A stretch of 10,637 nucleotides of DNA, taken from assembly GCA_022563075.1 (NCBI GenBank), contig JADFOC010000042.1, forward strand, positions 1 to 10,637, read 5' to 3'. Both the position numbers and the translations under genes were made by a program. The notes beneath the pieces were generated by a model. It ran no database searches. It was not told the DNA's origin and saw nothing but the letters and a program-made list of their open reading frames with translations. The number at the start of each line of letters is the position of its first letter. Position 1 is the first letter of the stretch. The DNA comes from Pseudomonadota bacterium (lineage in GTDB: Bacteria; Pseudomonadota; Gammaproteobacteria; Pseudomonadales; Pseudohongiellaceae). Of this stretch, positions 1 to 7,322 are shown piece by piece.

Positions 1-51
1 TATGTCTTGGTTACTCTAATGGGGCGTGAATTTCGCAAGGACTACCATTAA
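1..51 (+). CDS. petC: Cytochrome c1, C-terminal end only (partial)
   Basis: Frame 1 is open from the window edge and reads YVLVTLMGREFRKDYH before TAA at 49-51. This is the end of a membrane anchor followed by a charged tail of the L-x-x-E-[YF]-x-K-D-x-H type, which is typical of the C-terminus of cytochrome c1 in the ubiquinol-cytochrome c reductase (bc1) complex. The call is supported by position, since petABC lies directly upstream of sspA in many gammaproteobacteria. Only 16 residues are visible, so the identification rests on the tail motif plus synteny. The gap to sspA is 53 bases with no visible terminator, so read-through into sspA is plausible. Confidence 0.72.
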   Translation, partial: YVLVTLMGREFRKDYH

Positions 52-104
52 TACTTTTGCGCTAAACAATCTGTAAATCAACAATTTGGAATAGAGGGGT
101 AAAT

Positions 105-737
105 ATGGGTGTAGTAGCGAAAAGGTCTTCCATGACTTTCTACTCTGATGGCACTAGTCACTATAGTCATCGAGTCAGAATAGTTCTCGCAGAGAAGGGT
201 GTGACGGTTGAGACGATCGATGTGGATCCTGATAACAAGCCAGAAGATCTTGCCACCTTAAATCCCTACAATAATTTACCGACTCTGGTTGATCGCGATC
301 TGGTTTTATATGAAGCCGATATCATGATGGAATATCTGGATGAACGTTTTCCTCATCCACCGTTATTTCCGGTTTACCCGGTGGCAAGAGCCCAGAGTCG
401 ACTCTGGATCTACCGTATTCAACGAGATTGGTGCGTACAGGTAGATCTGCTTATGGCAGGATCTGCTACGCCATCTCAATTGGATAAGGCACGCAAGGAA
501 TTGCGCGAAAGTCTTATCTCGATTGCGCCTATCTTTGGAGAGAAGCCTTATTTTATGAGCGATGATTTTACGATCGTTGATTGCTGCGTTACACCCATAT
601 TATGGCGCCTGCATGTGATGGGAATTGAGTTGCCAAAAAACAAGACCACGAAGCCTTTGCTGGAATACAGAGATCGACTATTTGAGAGAGATTCAGTATT
701 GGCTTGCCTCTCCGAACAGGAAAAGGAGATGGTCTGA
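105..737 (+). CDS. sspA: Stringent starvation protein A
   Basis: SspA is a glutathione-S-transferase-fold protein that binds RNA polymerase holoenzyme and changes promoter choice in stationary phase, acid stress and starvation. The 210-residue product is close to the roughly 212 of E. coli SspA. The thioredoxin-like N-terminal domain covers about residues 10-85 (YSHRVRIVLAEKGV at 20-33), and an all-helical C-terminal domain follows to about 205. The surface motif PHPP at 83-86, just after MEYLDERF, corresponds to the conserved patch needed for RNA polymerase binding in E. coli SspA. As in the family, it is not expected to have GST activity. The ATG at 105 has a clear Shine-Dalgarno GAGGGG at 94-99, and the MGVVAKRS start aligns with the E. 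coli N-terminus, so this start is preferred over the ATG at 132. It is probably co-transcribed with sspB, 32 bases downstream. Confidence 0.97.
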   Translation: MGVVAKRSSMTFYSDGTSHYSHRVRIVLAEKGVTVETIDVDPDNKPEDLATLNPYNNLPTLVDRDLVLYEADIMMEYLDERFPHPPLFPVYPVARAQSRLWIYRIQRDWCVQVDLLMAGSATPSQLDKARKELRESLISIAPIFGEKPYFMSDDFTIVDCCVTPILWRLHVMGIELPKNKTTKPLLEYRDRLFERDSVLACLSEQEKEMV

Positions 738-769
738 TACAGCGGTAGCTGTGCTAAAGGGTGCCTGCT

Positions 770-1198
770 ATGACCATGAGTTCGAGCCGATCGTTTATTG
801 TGCGGGCACTGTATGAATGGATATTGGAAAATGATTGCACACCTTATGTGCTGGTAAACGCATTCGAAGAAGGTGTGGAAGTTCCTCAGGAACACGTCAA
901 AGATGGGCAGATAATCTTAAATATATCTCCATCGGCGGTGCAAAATCTTTTTATTCGCAATCACGCCCTCGATTTCGATGGCCGCTTTGCCGGAATTTCC
1001 ACACGCGTATTTGTTCCCATTTCGGCAGTCATGGGAATCTATGCAAAAGAAAATGGTCAGGGGATGATGTTCGATGCGGAGGGGCATCTTCCGAAGCCGG
1101 CTGACCCAACAGGATCGGATAGCCCCAGTGCTGGATCGAGTCACGACAAACAACCGGGACTGTCTAAAAAGAAGTCGCCTCTACGATTGGTTAAGTAA
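770..1198 (+). CDS. sspB: ClpXP protease adaptor (stringent starvation protein B)
   Basis: SspB tethers ssrA-tagged and some other substrates to the ClpXP protease in the cytoplasm. From ATG 770 the protein has 142 residues. The folded substrate-binding domain runs from about residue 6 (RSFIVRALYEWILEN) to about 105, with family signatures VPQEHVKDGQIILNISP, GRFAGISTRVFVPISAVMGIYAKENG and the MFD end. A low-complexity linker (S, P, D, G, K) follows. The protein ends in PLRLVK, which matches the C-terminal ClpX-binding XB motif (PALRVVK in E. coli). ATG 770 is chosen over the in-frame GTG at 761 because AAAGGG at 756-761 sits 8 bases ahead of it. ATG 776 is a third option. The tail is shorter and richer in lysine than the acidic linker of E. 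coli SspB. Confidence 0.95.
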   Translation: MTMSSSRSFIVRALYEWILENDCTPYVLVNAFEEGVEVPQEHVKDGQIILNISPSAVQNLFIRNHALDFDGRFAGISTRVFVPISAVMGIYAKENGQGMMFDAEGHLPKPADPTGSDSPSAGSSHDKQPGLSKKKSPLRLVK

Positions 1199-1228
1199 GT
1201 AGGGATTCTTTGTTGCGAAACCCATAGG

Positions 1229-2430
<1,202 letters not shown>

Positions 2431-2459
2431 TCAACTATATCGGCCGTTTAGGGGCCATT

Positions 2460-2487
2460 GTTATACCTCACCTGCACATTTCATCAA
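2460..2487 (-). promoter_or_regulatory. Candidate sigma70 promoter for gmhA-dolP
   Basis: Reading the minus strand, TTGATG (2487-2482) and TATAAC (2465-2460) are separated by 16 bases, matching the -35 and -10 consensus at 4/6 and 5/6 positions. Transcription would begin near 2453, leaving a leader of about 55 bases before ATG 2397. The position, downstream of the yraN-gmhA gap hairpin, would let gmhA-dolP be expressed separately from lpoA-yraN. This is pattern matching only. Confidence 0.42.
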
Positions 2488-2612
2488 CGCGCTTGGAATT
2501 TCTGGCCAAACCTTGTGCTATAACGAACTGAAGTGCTGCTAGCAATGTTACAATTCGCTACTGTAATTCGCCGACCGGGTTTTTAAAAATATCTGGCATT
2601 GCATTTTACCCC

Positions 2613-2654
2613 ATCTCCCTTGAGCCCTGGAATTACCAGGGCTTGGCGGGAGAT
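2613..2654. repeat. Two-part stem-loop (inverted repeat) in the yraN-gmhA gap
   Basis: The outer arms ATCTCCC (2613-2619) and GGGAGAT (2648-2654) are perfectly complementary. The inner arms AGCCCTGG (2623-2630) and CCAGGGCT (2636-2643) are also perfect and enclose the loop AATTA. The bases between inner and outer arms (TTG and TGGC) can form G-U pairs in the plus-strand RNA with one bulge, so the whole may be close to an 18-bp stem. No T-run follows directly on either strand, so it is not a standard intrinsic terminator. It could be an RNA-stabilising or processing hairpin behind yraN, a REP-like repeat, or part of a small RNA. Confidence 0.75.
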
Positions 2655-2656
2655 AA

Positions 2657-2671
2657 GTTAAACTGTTTAAC
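2657..2671. repeat. 15-base palindrome GTTAAACTGTTTAAC
   Basis: Perfect 7-base arms, GTTAAAC and GTTTAAC, are separated by a single T. The palindrome lies 2 bases beyond the large hairpin. Its symmetry and AT-rich arms would suit a dimeric DNA-binding protein, but no regulator can be named from the sequence. It could equally be part of the same structured element as the neighbouring hairpin. Confidence 0.55.
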
Positions 2672-2780
2672 CGGATTTCCCCGCATATCCGATCCCTTCA
2701 TGAAGTAAGCGGGCTAGATACCTCGTCGCAACAGTTCTGCCGCTATCAATGCAGTAGACTGGTCAATTACAGATAAAGTT

Positions 2781-3173
2781 TCAGACAAATGCATTTTTAA
2801 TCCAATCGAAGTTTAGAGTAGTGGTTTTAGTGGAAGGATTAATTCCAACGACATCGAACCGACAAGCAAGATGACTAAACTGCGAATGTGATAGTAGGAA
2901 ATGAGAGGCGGCACGGCGTAATTTTTGCTGCTTGCGCACGGAGATGGATGCAATAGCTGAGCCGAATGTATTGCACCTCCTATACCTTACTTCCACAAAC
3001 ACCAAATAACTTTGTGGGTCCAACATCACCAAATCGATTTCACCAGCGCGGCATTGGTAGTTGCTTTGCACCAACTTCAATCCCTGTTTCCGCAAGTGTC
3101 GGGCTGCAAGTGCTTCTTGTATTTTGCCGAATGAACGCGTGTTTAGGCTGGTTTTTGGCTTATGCGAACTCAC
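2781..3173 (-). CDS. yraN: YraN family (UPF0102) predicted nuclease-fold protein
   Basis: This is a conserved small protein of the PD-(D/E)XK nuclease-like fold whose function is not established. From GTG 3173 it has 130 residues, against 131 in E. coli YraN. Family features in order are FGKIQEALAARHL (15-27, with Glu20), the core GEIDLV (44-49, Asp47), FVEVR (59-63, Glu61 and Arg63 in the place of E-x-K), KQQKLRRAA (81-89), CRFDVV (104-109) and the terminal FDWIKNAF. The start is uncertain. GTG 3173 fits the family length, lies 28 bases past the lpoA stop and has a modest AGAG about 10 bases upstream. The reading frame stays open back to TTG 3254 inside lpoA, and a start there or at GTG 3227 would overlap lpoA, as happens in some relatives. 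It is probably translated from the lpoA transcript. Confidence 0.9.
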   Translation of the reverse strand: MSSHKPKTSLNTRSFGKIQEALAARHLRKQGLKLVQSNYQCRAGEIDLVMLDPQSYLVFVEVRYRRCNTFGSAIASISVRKQQKLRRAASHFLLSHSQFSHLACRFDVVGINPSTKTTTLNFDWIKNAFV

Positions 3174-3201
3174 GTCCCGGTTCTCTGTCGTGTTACTACA
3201 A

Positions 3202-5049
3202 CTAATTGCCAGTGTCGGTGGCAGCACTTTCCAACAAGATTGCCAGTCCGTCAATAAATCTGGCCACCTCCAGCTTGCGGTGTATTATTTGATTGTCGGA
3301 CATGGTGAGTGTGCCGGTGGCTCCCTGTAGGCTATCGATTTGCCGACTGGCCATTTGCCCGAGGCGAGCATAGAGGCGAAAACTGTCGATTCCCATGGCG
3401 CGCAGGCGCAGTAATGTATCTTGAACCTGGCGTAGATTGGACGCGATTTCAGATTTTAGTGGATCCGATGAATTGAAGATCCAAGGGGCATCGAGGAATA
3501 CTATGCCATCCAAATCTCGGTTCTCACTCTGATTGTCGATGCCATTATAAATGGACGGCATGGCATAGACTGGAATGTTTTCGGCAAAGTGAAAAGCGAG
3601 AGTGGGTTTAATTTGACGACCTTGCCGCGGCGTGGCACTTAGAAAAATGAAATCTATATCGCTGCGACGACGAGGTGTGAATTCCATATTGATTCTGGGC
3701 AGCAAATCCAACAAGCGGTCCCTCCTGGCTTCGCTAGCATCAATAGCCATCAAACCCTTGATGACATCTGAATAGTCAGCATCACCACTAAAAGTTGCTT
3801 GTGCCACTATATTTCCGCCGCGGGCAGACCACTCTTCAATAAATGCGGATTGTAACCGTGGATAGTCGGCTGTTTGTGGTGTGATGATAGCGGCATTACG
3901 ATGACCCGCTGCCCAAGCTAATGTCGCCACTTGCTTTATTTCATCTTCTGGAGCGAGACCAAATTGGAATAGCTTGCCTGGATCGCCCGGCAATTCATCG
4001 GCATAATTGAGCGCCAGAGTGGGAACGGGTAGTACTGGTAACCGCCGTAACTGATTAACCAACTCCTTGGACAGGGGCCCGATAATTAGATCTGCACCGC
4101 TGGCAACTGCTTCGTCATAAATAGGATAAACCAGGGATACATAACTGCTGTCATAAACTGAGATACGTGGTACTTCTCTGGATATTTCTAATGCCTGGTA
4201 AAAGGCGCTTATAAAACCTTCCTGAATCGCATTTCCTGCCGGAGTTTGCAGCGGCAAGATCAGTGCAATGTGCCTAGGACGCGAGTCCCACACCTGTTGC
4301 AAATTGACCAATGGGCTAGGCAGACGATTAGTTGCGGAATGCAGCACCCAGATTCGACGCCATTGAGCGATTGAATCCGACTGACTTTTAATACTGTATT
4401 GATCCAATAGGAATACTCGCGCCAATTCTATCCATCCCCTTAACTCGTAGCTGTTAGCATTGACCGCGAAGTTGTTGATATCTGCCTCGGTTAAATACGC
4501 TAGAGCATTCCAGATTTCATCATGGACATTCTGGTCCTGAAATTGCTCAGTGGGATCCGCTAATTTGCTATAAGCATTCACGGCTTCTGCATATCGCCCA
4601 CTATCGCGGTAAGCATTTCCTAATAACGAGTAATATTCAGCTTGCAGCAGCGGTTGGTTTTCGGGTTCACTGGCAAGCGAACCAGTCAACCACCGCAATG
4701 CAATTGTTGGTTGCTCCTGTCGCAGTGCGATTGCTGCACGTATCAGTGAGAAGCGCAGCTGCAATTCGGCAGGCAACGTATTGGGCCGGTTTAGTTGATC
4801 GGCTTCATCGGCAGCGCGTTCAGTGAGGCCGGCTAGTAACATCTCTTCCATCGCGCGAATAGCGAAATTCGCAGCATCGGTACCGGAACGACGGCGGGCC
4901 GCAGTTAATAGATCATCGATGGACTCTGCTGTAGACTCGATTCCGGTCGTCACATCATTGCGTGCATCGGTTGTGGAGTTGCAACCAATACCAGTAAGTA
5001 TCAGAACCATTAAAAATAGTTGGATTGTCGATTTATTGATTTGAATCAT
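3202..5049 (-). CDS. lpoA: Outer-membrane lipoprotein activator of PBP1A
   Basis: LpoA is anchored in the outer membrane and spans the periplasm to activate the peptidoglycan synthase PBP1A. From ATG 5049 it has 615 residues, near the Pseudomonas length and shorter than E. coli (678). The signal peptide MIQINKSTIQLFLMVLILTG ends at Cys23 with G-I-G-C before the lipidation site. A TPR-like helical N-terminal half runs from about 40 to 250 (SLLGNAYRDSGRYAEAVNAYSKL). The periplasmic-binding-protein-like domain begins near 259 with RHIALILPLQTPAGNAIQEG and includes GADLIIGPLSKELVNQL and IDFIFLSATPRQGRQIKP. Start choice: the frame stays open to TTG 5094 and GTG 5073, but those place 8-15 charged residues ahead of the hydrophobic stretch. 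ATG 5049 gives a standard lipoprotein signal, although its Shine-Dalgarno is weak. It is divergent from rsmI with 185 bases between the starts. Confidence 0.95.
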   Translation of the reverse strand: MIQINKSTIQLFLMVLILTGIGCNSTTDARNDVTTGIESTAESIDDLLTAARRRSGTDAANFAIRAMEEMLLAGLTERAADEADQLNRPNTLPAELQLRFSLIRAAIALRQEQPTIALRWLTGSLASEPENQPLLQAEYYSLLGNAYRDSGRYAEAVNAYSKLADPTEQFQDQNVHDEIWNALAYLTEADINNFAVNANSYELRGWIELARVFLLDQYSIKSQSDSIAQWRRIWVLHSATNRLPSPLVNLQQVWDSRPRHIALILPLQTPAGNAIQEGFISAFYQALEISREVPRISVYDSSYVSLVYPIYDEAVASGADLIIGPLSKELVNQLRRLPVLPVPTLALNYADELPGDPGKLFQFGLAPEDEIKQVATLAWAAGHRNAAIITPQTADYPRLQSAFIEEWSARGGNIVAQATFSGDADYSDVIKGLMAIDASEARRDRLLDLLPRINMEFTPRRRSDIDFIFLSATPRQGRQIKPTLAFHFAENIPVYAMPSIYNGIDNQSENRDLDGIVFLDAPWIFNSSDPLKSEIASNLRQVQDTLLRLRAMGIDSFRLYARLGQMASRQIDSLQGATGTLTMSDNQIIHRKLEVARFIDGLAILLESAATDTGN

Positions 5050-5234
5050 TTGTCTGGTGGTGAATTTTTCCACTGATTTGAATAGACCATGCAAAAAGAT
5101 TAATACAGTAAGTTAAGAACGACAATTTTTTCACGGAATTAGCCTGCCAGCACTGCATGAAGCTGGGCAACAATAGTGAGATTGCCGATGATTGTCGAGT
5201 TCGGGCAGAAAGTTGATCTGGAATAGTATAGTTC

Positions 5235-6086
5235 ATGAGCAAATTAGGCACGCTCTTTATAGTAGCGACCCCCATCGGTAATCTCGATGATATATCAAAA
5301 AGAGCGGTTGCTGTGCTGCAGTCGGTACACACGATTGCTGCAGAAGACACGCGTCATAGCAACAAGCTTTTGCAAAGTGTTCAGGTTAAGACGCGCCTGG
5401 TTTCGCACCATGATTTCAGTAGCGATCAGGCCACCCGCAAGCTTATAGATCGCTTGCTTGCAGGCGACTCAATTGCCCTAATCTCCGATGCTGGTACGCC
5501 GCTCATATCCGACCCTGGCTACAAGCTAGTGATTCTTGCAAGAACCCATGGTATTCCCGTGATTCCTATACCTGGAGCAAGCGCTGTGACTGCCGCCCTC
5601 AGTGTGGCCGGGCTGCCTACTGACAAATTTGTGTTTGAAGGATTCTTGCCAGGTAAGTCTGCTGCACGACAACATCGACTAGATGAGCTGGTGTTAGAAC
5701 CCCGAACCTTGGTGTTTTACGAATCACCCCATCGAATCGTACAAAGTCTGAAGGATATGCAGCTAGCATTCGGAGATGATCGCGAGATATTCATTGCGCG
5801 AGAACTCACCAAGAAATTTGAATCTCATTTTCTCGGCAACCTGGTGGAGAGTGTGCGCTGGCTGGAACAAGATAACAATCAACAAAGAGGGGAATTTGTC
5901 GTGATTATTGCAGGCTGTGCTGAGCAGGAGCTCGAGTCACGCAGACAGCGACAGGCCCTGGAACTGGTTGAACTATTGCGCTGTGACGTTTCCATGAAGA
6001 AAGCCGTAGCGATAGCTTGTCAGATCACTGGCGCAAGAAAGAATCAAGTGTATGAGGCGGCATTAAGGAATGCGACGCCTGATTAG
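5235..6086 (+). CDS. rsmI: 16S rRNA (cytidine1402-2'-O)-methyltransferase
   Basis: RsmI transfers a methyl group from S-adenosylmethionine to the ribose 2'-OH of C1402 in the 16S rRNA decoding centre. The 283-residue protein (E. coli: 286) has the tetrapyrrole-methylase fold with all family signatures: LFIVATPIGNLDDIS (7-21), IAAEDTRHS (34-42), LISDAGTPLISDPG (82-95), PIPGASAVTAALSVAGLP (111-128), FEGFLPGKSAAR (134-145) and LVFYESPHRI (159-168). A short C-terminal region (KKAVAIACQITGARKNQVYEAAL) matches the usual tail domain. ATG 5235 aligns with the family N-terminus, and the only upstream purine stretch is a weak TGGAA at 5219-5223. The gene is divergent from lpoA and followed after 55 bases by rnpB. 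RsmH, further downstream, methylates N4 of the same nucleotide. Confidence 0.97.
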   Translation: MSKLGTLFIVATPIGNLDDISKRAVAVLQSVHTIAAEDTRHSNKLLQSVQVKTRLVSHHDFSSDQATRKLIDRLLAGDSIALISDAGTPLISDPGYKLVILARTHGIPVIPIPGASAVTAALSVAGLPTDKFVFEGFLPGKSAARQHRLDELVLEPRTLVFYESPHRIVQSLKDMQLAFGDDREIFIARELTKKFESHFLGNLVESVRWLEQDNNQQRGEFVVIIAGCAEQELESRRQRQALELVELLRCDVSMKKAVAIACQITGARKNQVYEAALRNATPD

Positions 6087-6106
6087 TTAGTTGGGTTAGA
6101 GAGCTA

Positions 6107-6135
6107 TTGTATTGGATCGAATTCTAATTTAGGCT
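6107..6135 (+). promoter_or_regulatory. Possible rnpB promoter (weak match)
   Basis: TTGTAT at 6107-6112 and TAGGCT at 6130-6135 are 17 bases apart. They would place transcription start at about 6142, exactly where the RNase P P1 helix begins. The -10 match is only 3/6. A better -10-like TCTAAT at 6123-6128 has no partner -35 at the right distance. The call rests mainly on geometry. Confidence 0.28.
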
Positions 6136-6141
6136 GCACTC

Positions 6142-6528
6142 GAGTCAGCTGGGCAATTGCTATCTCTCGCTCTTTGTTTACCGCTTGATGGTTTATGAGG
6201 AAAGAGGTGGAGGAAAGTCCGGGCTCCATAGAGCAGGGTGCCAGGTAACACCTGGGGGGTGCGAACCCACGGCTAGTGCAGCAGAAAGTAAACCGCCTGA
6301 TCTCGGCCTTAGGGCCCTAGGTTGGGTAAGGGTGAAATGGTGCGGTAAGAGCGCACCGCGCGACTGGTAACAGCTCGCGGCAAGGTAAACCCCACTCGGA
6401 GCAAGGCCAAATAGGAATCCTTTAGTGTGGCTCGCATTGGATTCGGGTAGGCCGCTACAAGCCTGTGGCGACACAGGTTGCAGATGAATAATTGTCCTCG
6501 ACAGAACCCGGCTTATAGGCTGACTCCC
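6142..6528 (+). ncRNA. rnpB: RNase P RNA (bacterial class A)
   Basis: This is the catalytic RNA that removes the 5' leader from pre-tRNAs. Conserved blocks are plain: GGAGGAAAGTCCGGGCTCC (6209-6227), AGGGTGCCAGGTAAC, GGTGCGGTAAGAGCGCACCG, GAGCAAGGCCAAATAGG, and near the 3' end GACAGAACCCGGCTTATAG. The ends were set by pairing. Helix P1 is GAGTCAGC (6142-6149) with GCTGACTC (6519-6526). P2 is GGGCAATT (6151-6158) with AATTGTCC (6490-6497). CTCTTT (6170-6175) with AAAGAG (6201-6206) gives the P3 base. The 387-base length is typical for type A. The exact 3' end is uncertain by a few bases. I see no intrinsic terminator after it: the T5 run at 6561-6565 has no clear stem before it. Reading frames on either strand here are accidental. 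Confidence 0.98.
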
Positions 6529-6723
6529 CCATTCCTGGTCAATACCTTTCGTGGAGCATATTTTTAACACGCCAGTTCTTCATAAAATACTTTAGATACT
6601 GGATTTACAGACTTGTATCTGTTGAAGTTGCTGTATTGAATAAAACAGCAATATTGAGGCAAGATCCCCGCTTTTAGCGGCAAGTTCGCGTATTTTCTCC
6701 CGATAAATCACGTCAAATAGTGC
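6529..6723. other. rnpB-mraZ spacer with a cluster of small stem-loops
   Basis: No gene is visible. The AT-rich stretch holds several inverted repeats: AGATAC/GTATCT (6594-6599, 6615-6620); ACAGA/TCTGT (6607-6611, 6618-6622), which is mutually exclusive with the first pair; TTGCTGT/ACAGCAA (6628-6634, 6645-6651) around a 10-base loop; and CCGCT-TTT-AGCGG (6668-6680). None is followed by a clear T-run, so a terminator for rnpB cannot be assigned with confidence. Confidence 0.45.
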
Positions 6724-6752
6724 TTGCGCTGGCGCTTTCGTGTCTCTATAGT
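6724..6752 (+). promoter_or_regulatory. Candidate sigma70 promoter of the mraZ/dcw cluster
   Basis: TTGCGC (6724-6729) and TATAGT (6747-6752) are 17 bases apart, with 3/6 and 5/6 consensus matches. A start near 6759 would give a leader of roughly 90 bases to the mraZ GTG at 6853. The -10 element touches the beginning of the phased GTGG repeats, an arrangement that suits repression by MraZ. Confidence 0.55.
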
Positions 6753-6804
6753 GTGACTTTGTGGCGAAAAGTGGAAAAAATTGTTGAATTGTGGGATACG
6801 GTGG
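6751..6804 (+). promoter_or_regulatory. Probable MraZ operator: 10-bp-phased GTGG direct repeats
   Basis: GTGG occurs at 6761, 6771, 6791 and 6801, all in the same 10-base phase. The intermediate position 6781 carries a degenerate TTGT, and 6751 carries GTGT. MraZ proteins are known to bind direct repeats of TGGGN with 5-base spacers (10-bp period) upstream of their own gene, which is exactly this spacing and nearly this core. The array lies between the candidate promoter and mraZ, so autoregulation of the dcw cluster is the likely role. The G after TGG is strict only in the unit at 6791 (GTGGG). Confidence 0.75.
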
Positions 6805-6815
6805 AATTCTTGCAC

Positions 6816-6845
6816 CCCCACGCAATTTTTTTAACTTCAGTGGGG
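6816..6845 (+). promoter_or_regulatory. Stem-loop overlapping the mraZ ribosome binding site
   Basis: CCCCAC (6816-6821) is perfectly complementary to GTGGGG (6840-6845), enclosing an 18-base A/T-rich loop that includes seven Ts (6826-6832). The 3' arm contains the Shine-Dalgarno TGGGGA (6841-6846), 6 bases ahead of the GTG start. Folding would mask the ribosome binding site. Whether it forms in the cell is not shown by sequence alone. Confidence 0.45.
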
Positions 6846-6852
6846 ACAATAA

Positions 6853-7308
6853 GTGTTTCGCGGCATCAATACCATCAATTTGGATGCGAAAGGGCGTATG
6901 GCTATGCCCGCCCGTTACCGTGAGCAGCTGATAAATCATTGCTCCGGTCATCTGGTTGTCACTATCGACACCAATCATCGTTGTCTTCTGCTGTATCCGT
7001 TGTCCGAGTGGGAACAGATCGAACGCCAAATAGAAGCACTTTCCAGTTTCGATCCTATGTCTCAGCGGGTAAAACACCTGTTGATCGGCCATGCCAATGA
7101 CCTGGAGTTAGATGGCAATGGCAGGATCTTGTTACCGCAAGAATTACGACTCTATGCCCAATTGGAAAAGCATGTGTGTCTAATCGGACAGGGTAAAAAA
7201 CTCGAGATCTGGAATCAGGATAACTGGAATCAACAGCGAGACCAGTGGTTAACCGAGTCCTCAACGGAAGGAGAATTGCCGGATCAATTACGATCATTAG
7301 CGCTTTAG
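6853..7308 (+). CDS. mraZ: Transcriptional regulator MraZ
   Basis: MraZ is a DNA-binding protein with two AbrB/SpoVT-like swapped-hairpin domains. It forms ring-shaped oligomers and represses the dcw (division and cell wall) operon in E. coli. The 151-residue product matches the E. coli length of 152. Each half carries the family motif: domain 1 begins MFRGINTINLDAKGRMAMPARYRE (D-A-K-G-R at 11-15), and domain 2 has the second signature ELDGNGRILLPQELR. CLLLYPLSEWE and LIGHA also match. The start is GTG, supported by TGGGGA at 6841-6846 and by the invariant MFRG N-terminus. Upstream lie the phased GTGG repeats that it probably binds. rsmH follows 14 bases after the stop. Confidence 0.97.
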   Translation: MFRGINTINLDAKGRMAMPARYREQLINHCSGHLVVTIDTNHRCLLLYPLSEWEQIERQIEALSSFDPMSQRVKHLLIGHANDLELDGNGRILLPQELRLYAQLEKHVCLIGQGKKLEIWNQDNWNQQRDQWLTESSTEGELPDQLRSLAL

Positions 7309-7322
7309 AGTGAATCTAGACC

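Noticed and set aside
548..895. 115-codon minus-strand frame across the sspA end and sspB start
   Set aside because: It is antisense to two well-supported genes and crosses their junction, and the translated sequence looks random.
1199..1228. Bidirectional terminator between the convergent sspB and dolP stops
   Set aside because: The 30-base gap has no inverted repeat of useful length.
2613..2654. Intrinsic terminator for yraN
   Set aside because: The stem is strong, but no T-run follows on either strand. The nearest T5 on the minus strand is about 25 bases further on.
2657..2671. Integron attC-like core (GTTRRRY and RYYYAAC both match)
   Set aside because: The two cores are adjacent with one base between and in the wrong relative order for attC ends. 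There is no cassette or integrase, so the match comes from the palindrome itself.
6193..6570. 125-codon open frame on the minus strand, plus shorter plus-strand frames, inside the RNase P RNA
   Set aside because: They lie wholly or almost wholly within rnpB. The conserved RNA blocks and paired helices explain the sequence, and the predicted peptides show no family features.
6592..7092. 166-codon minus-strand frame over the mraZ promoter and 5' half
   Set aside because: It covers the MraZ operator and start region and has no family resemblance. mraZ on the opposite strand is certain.
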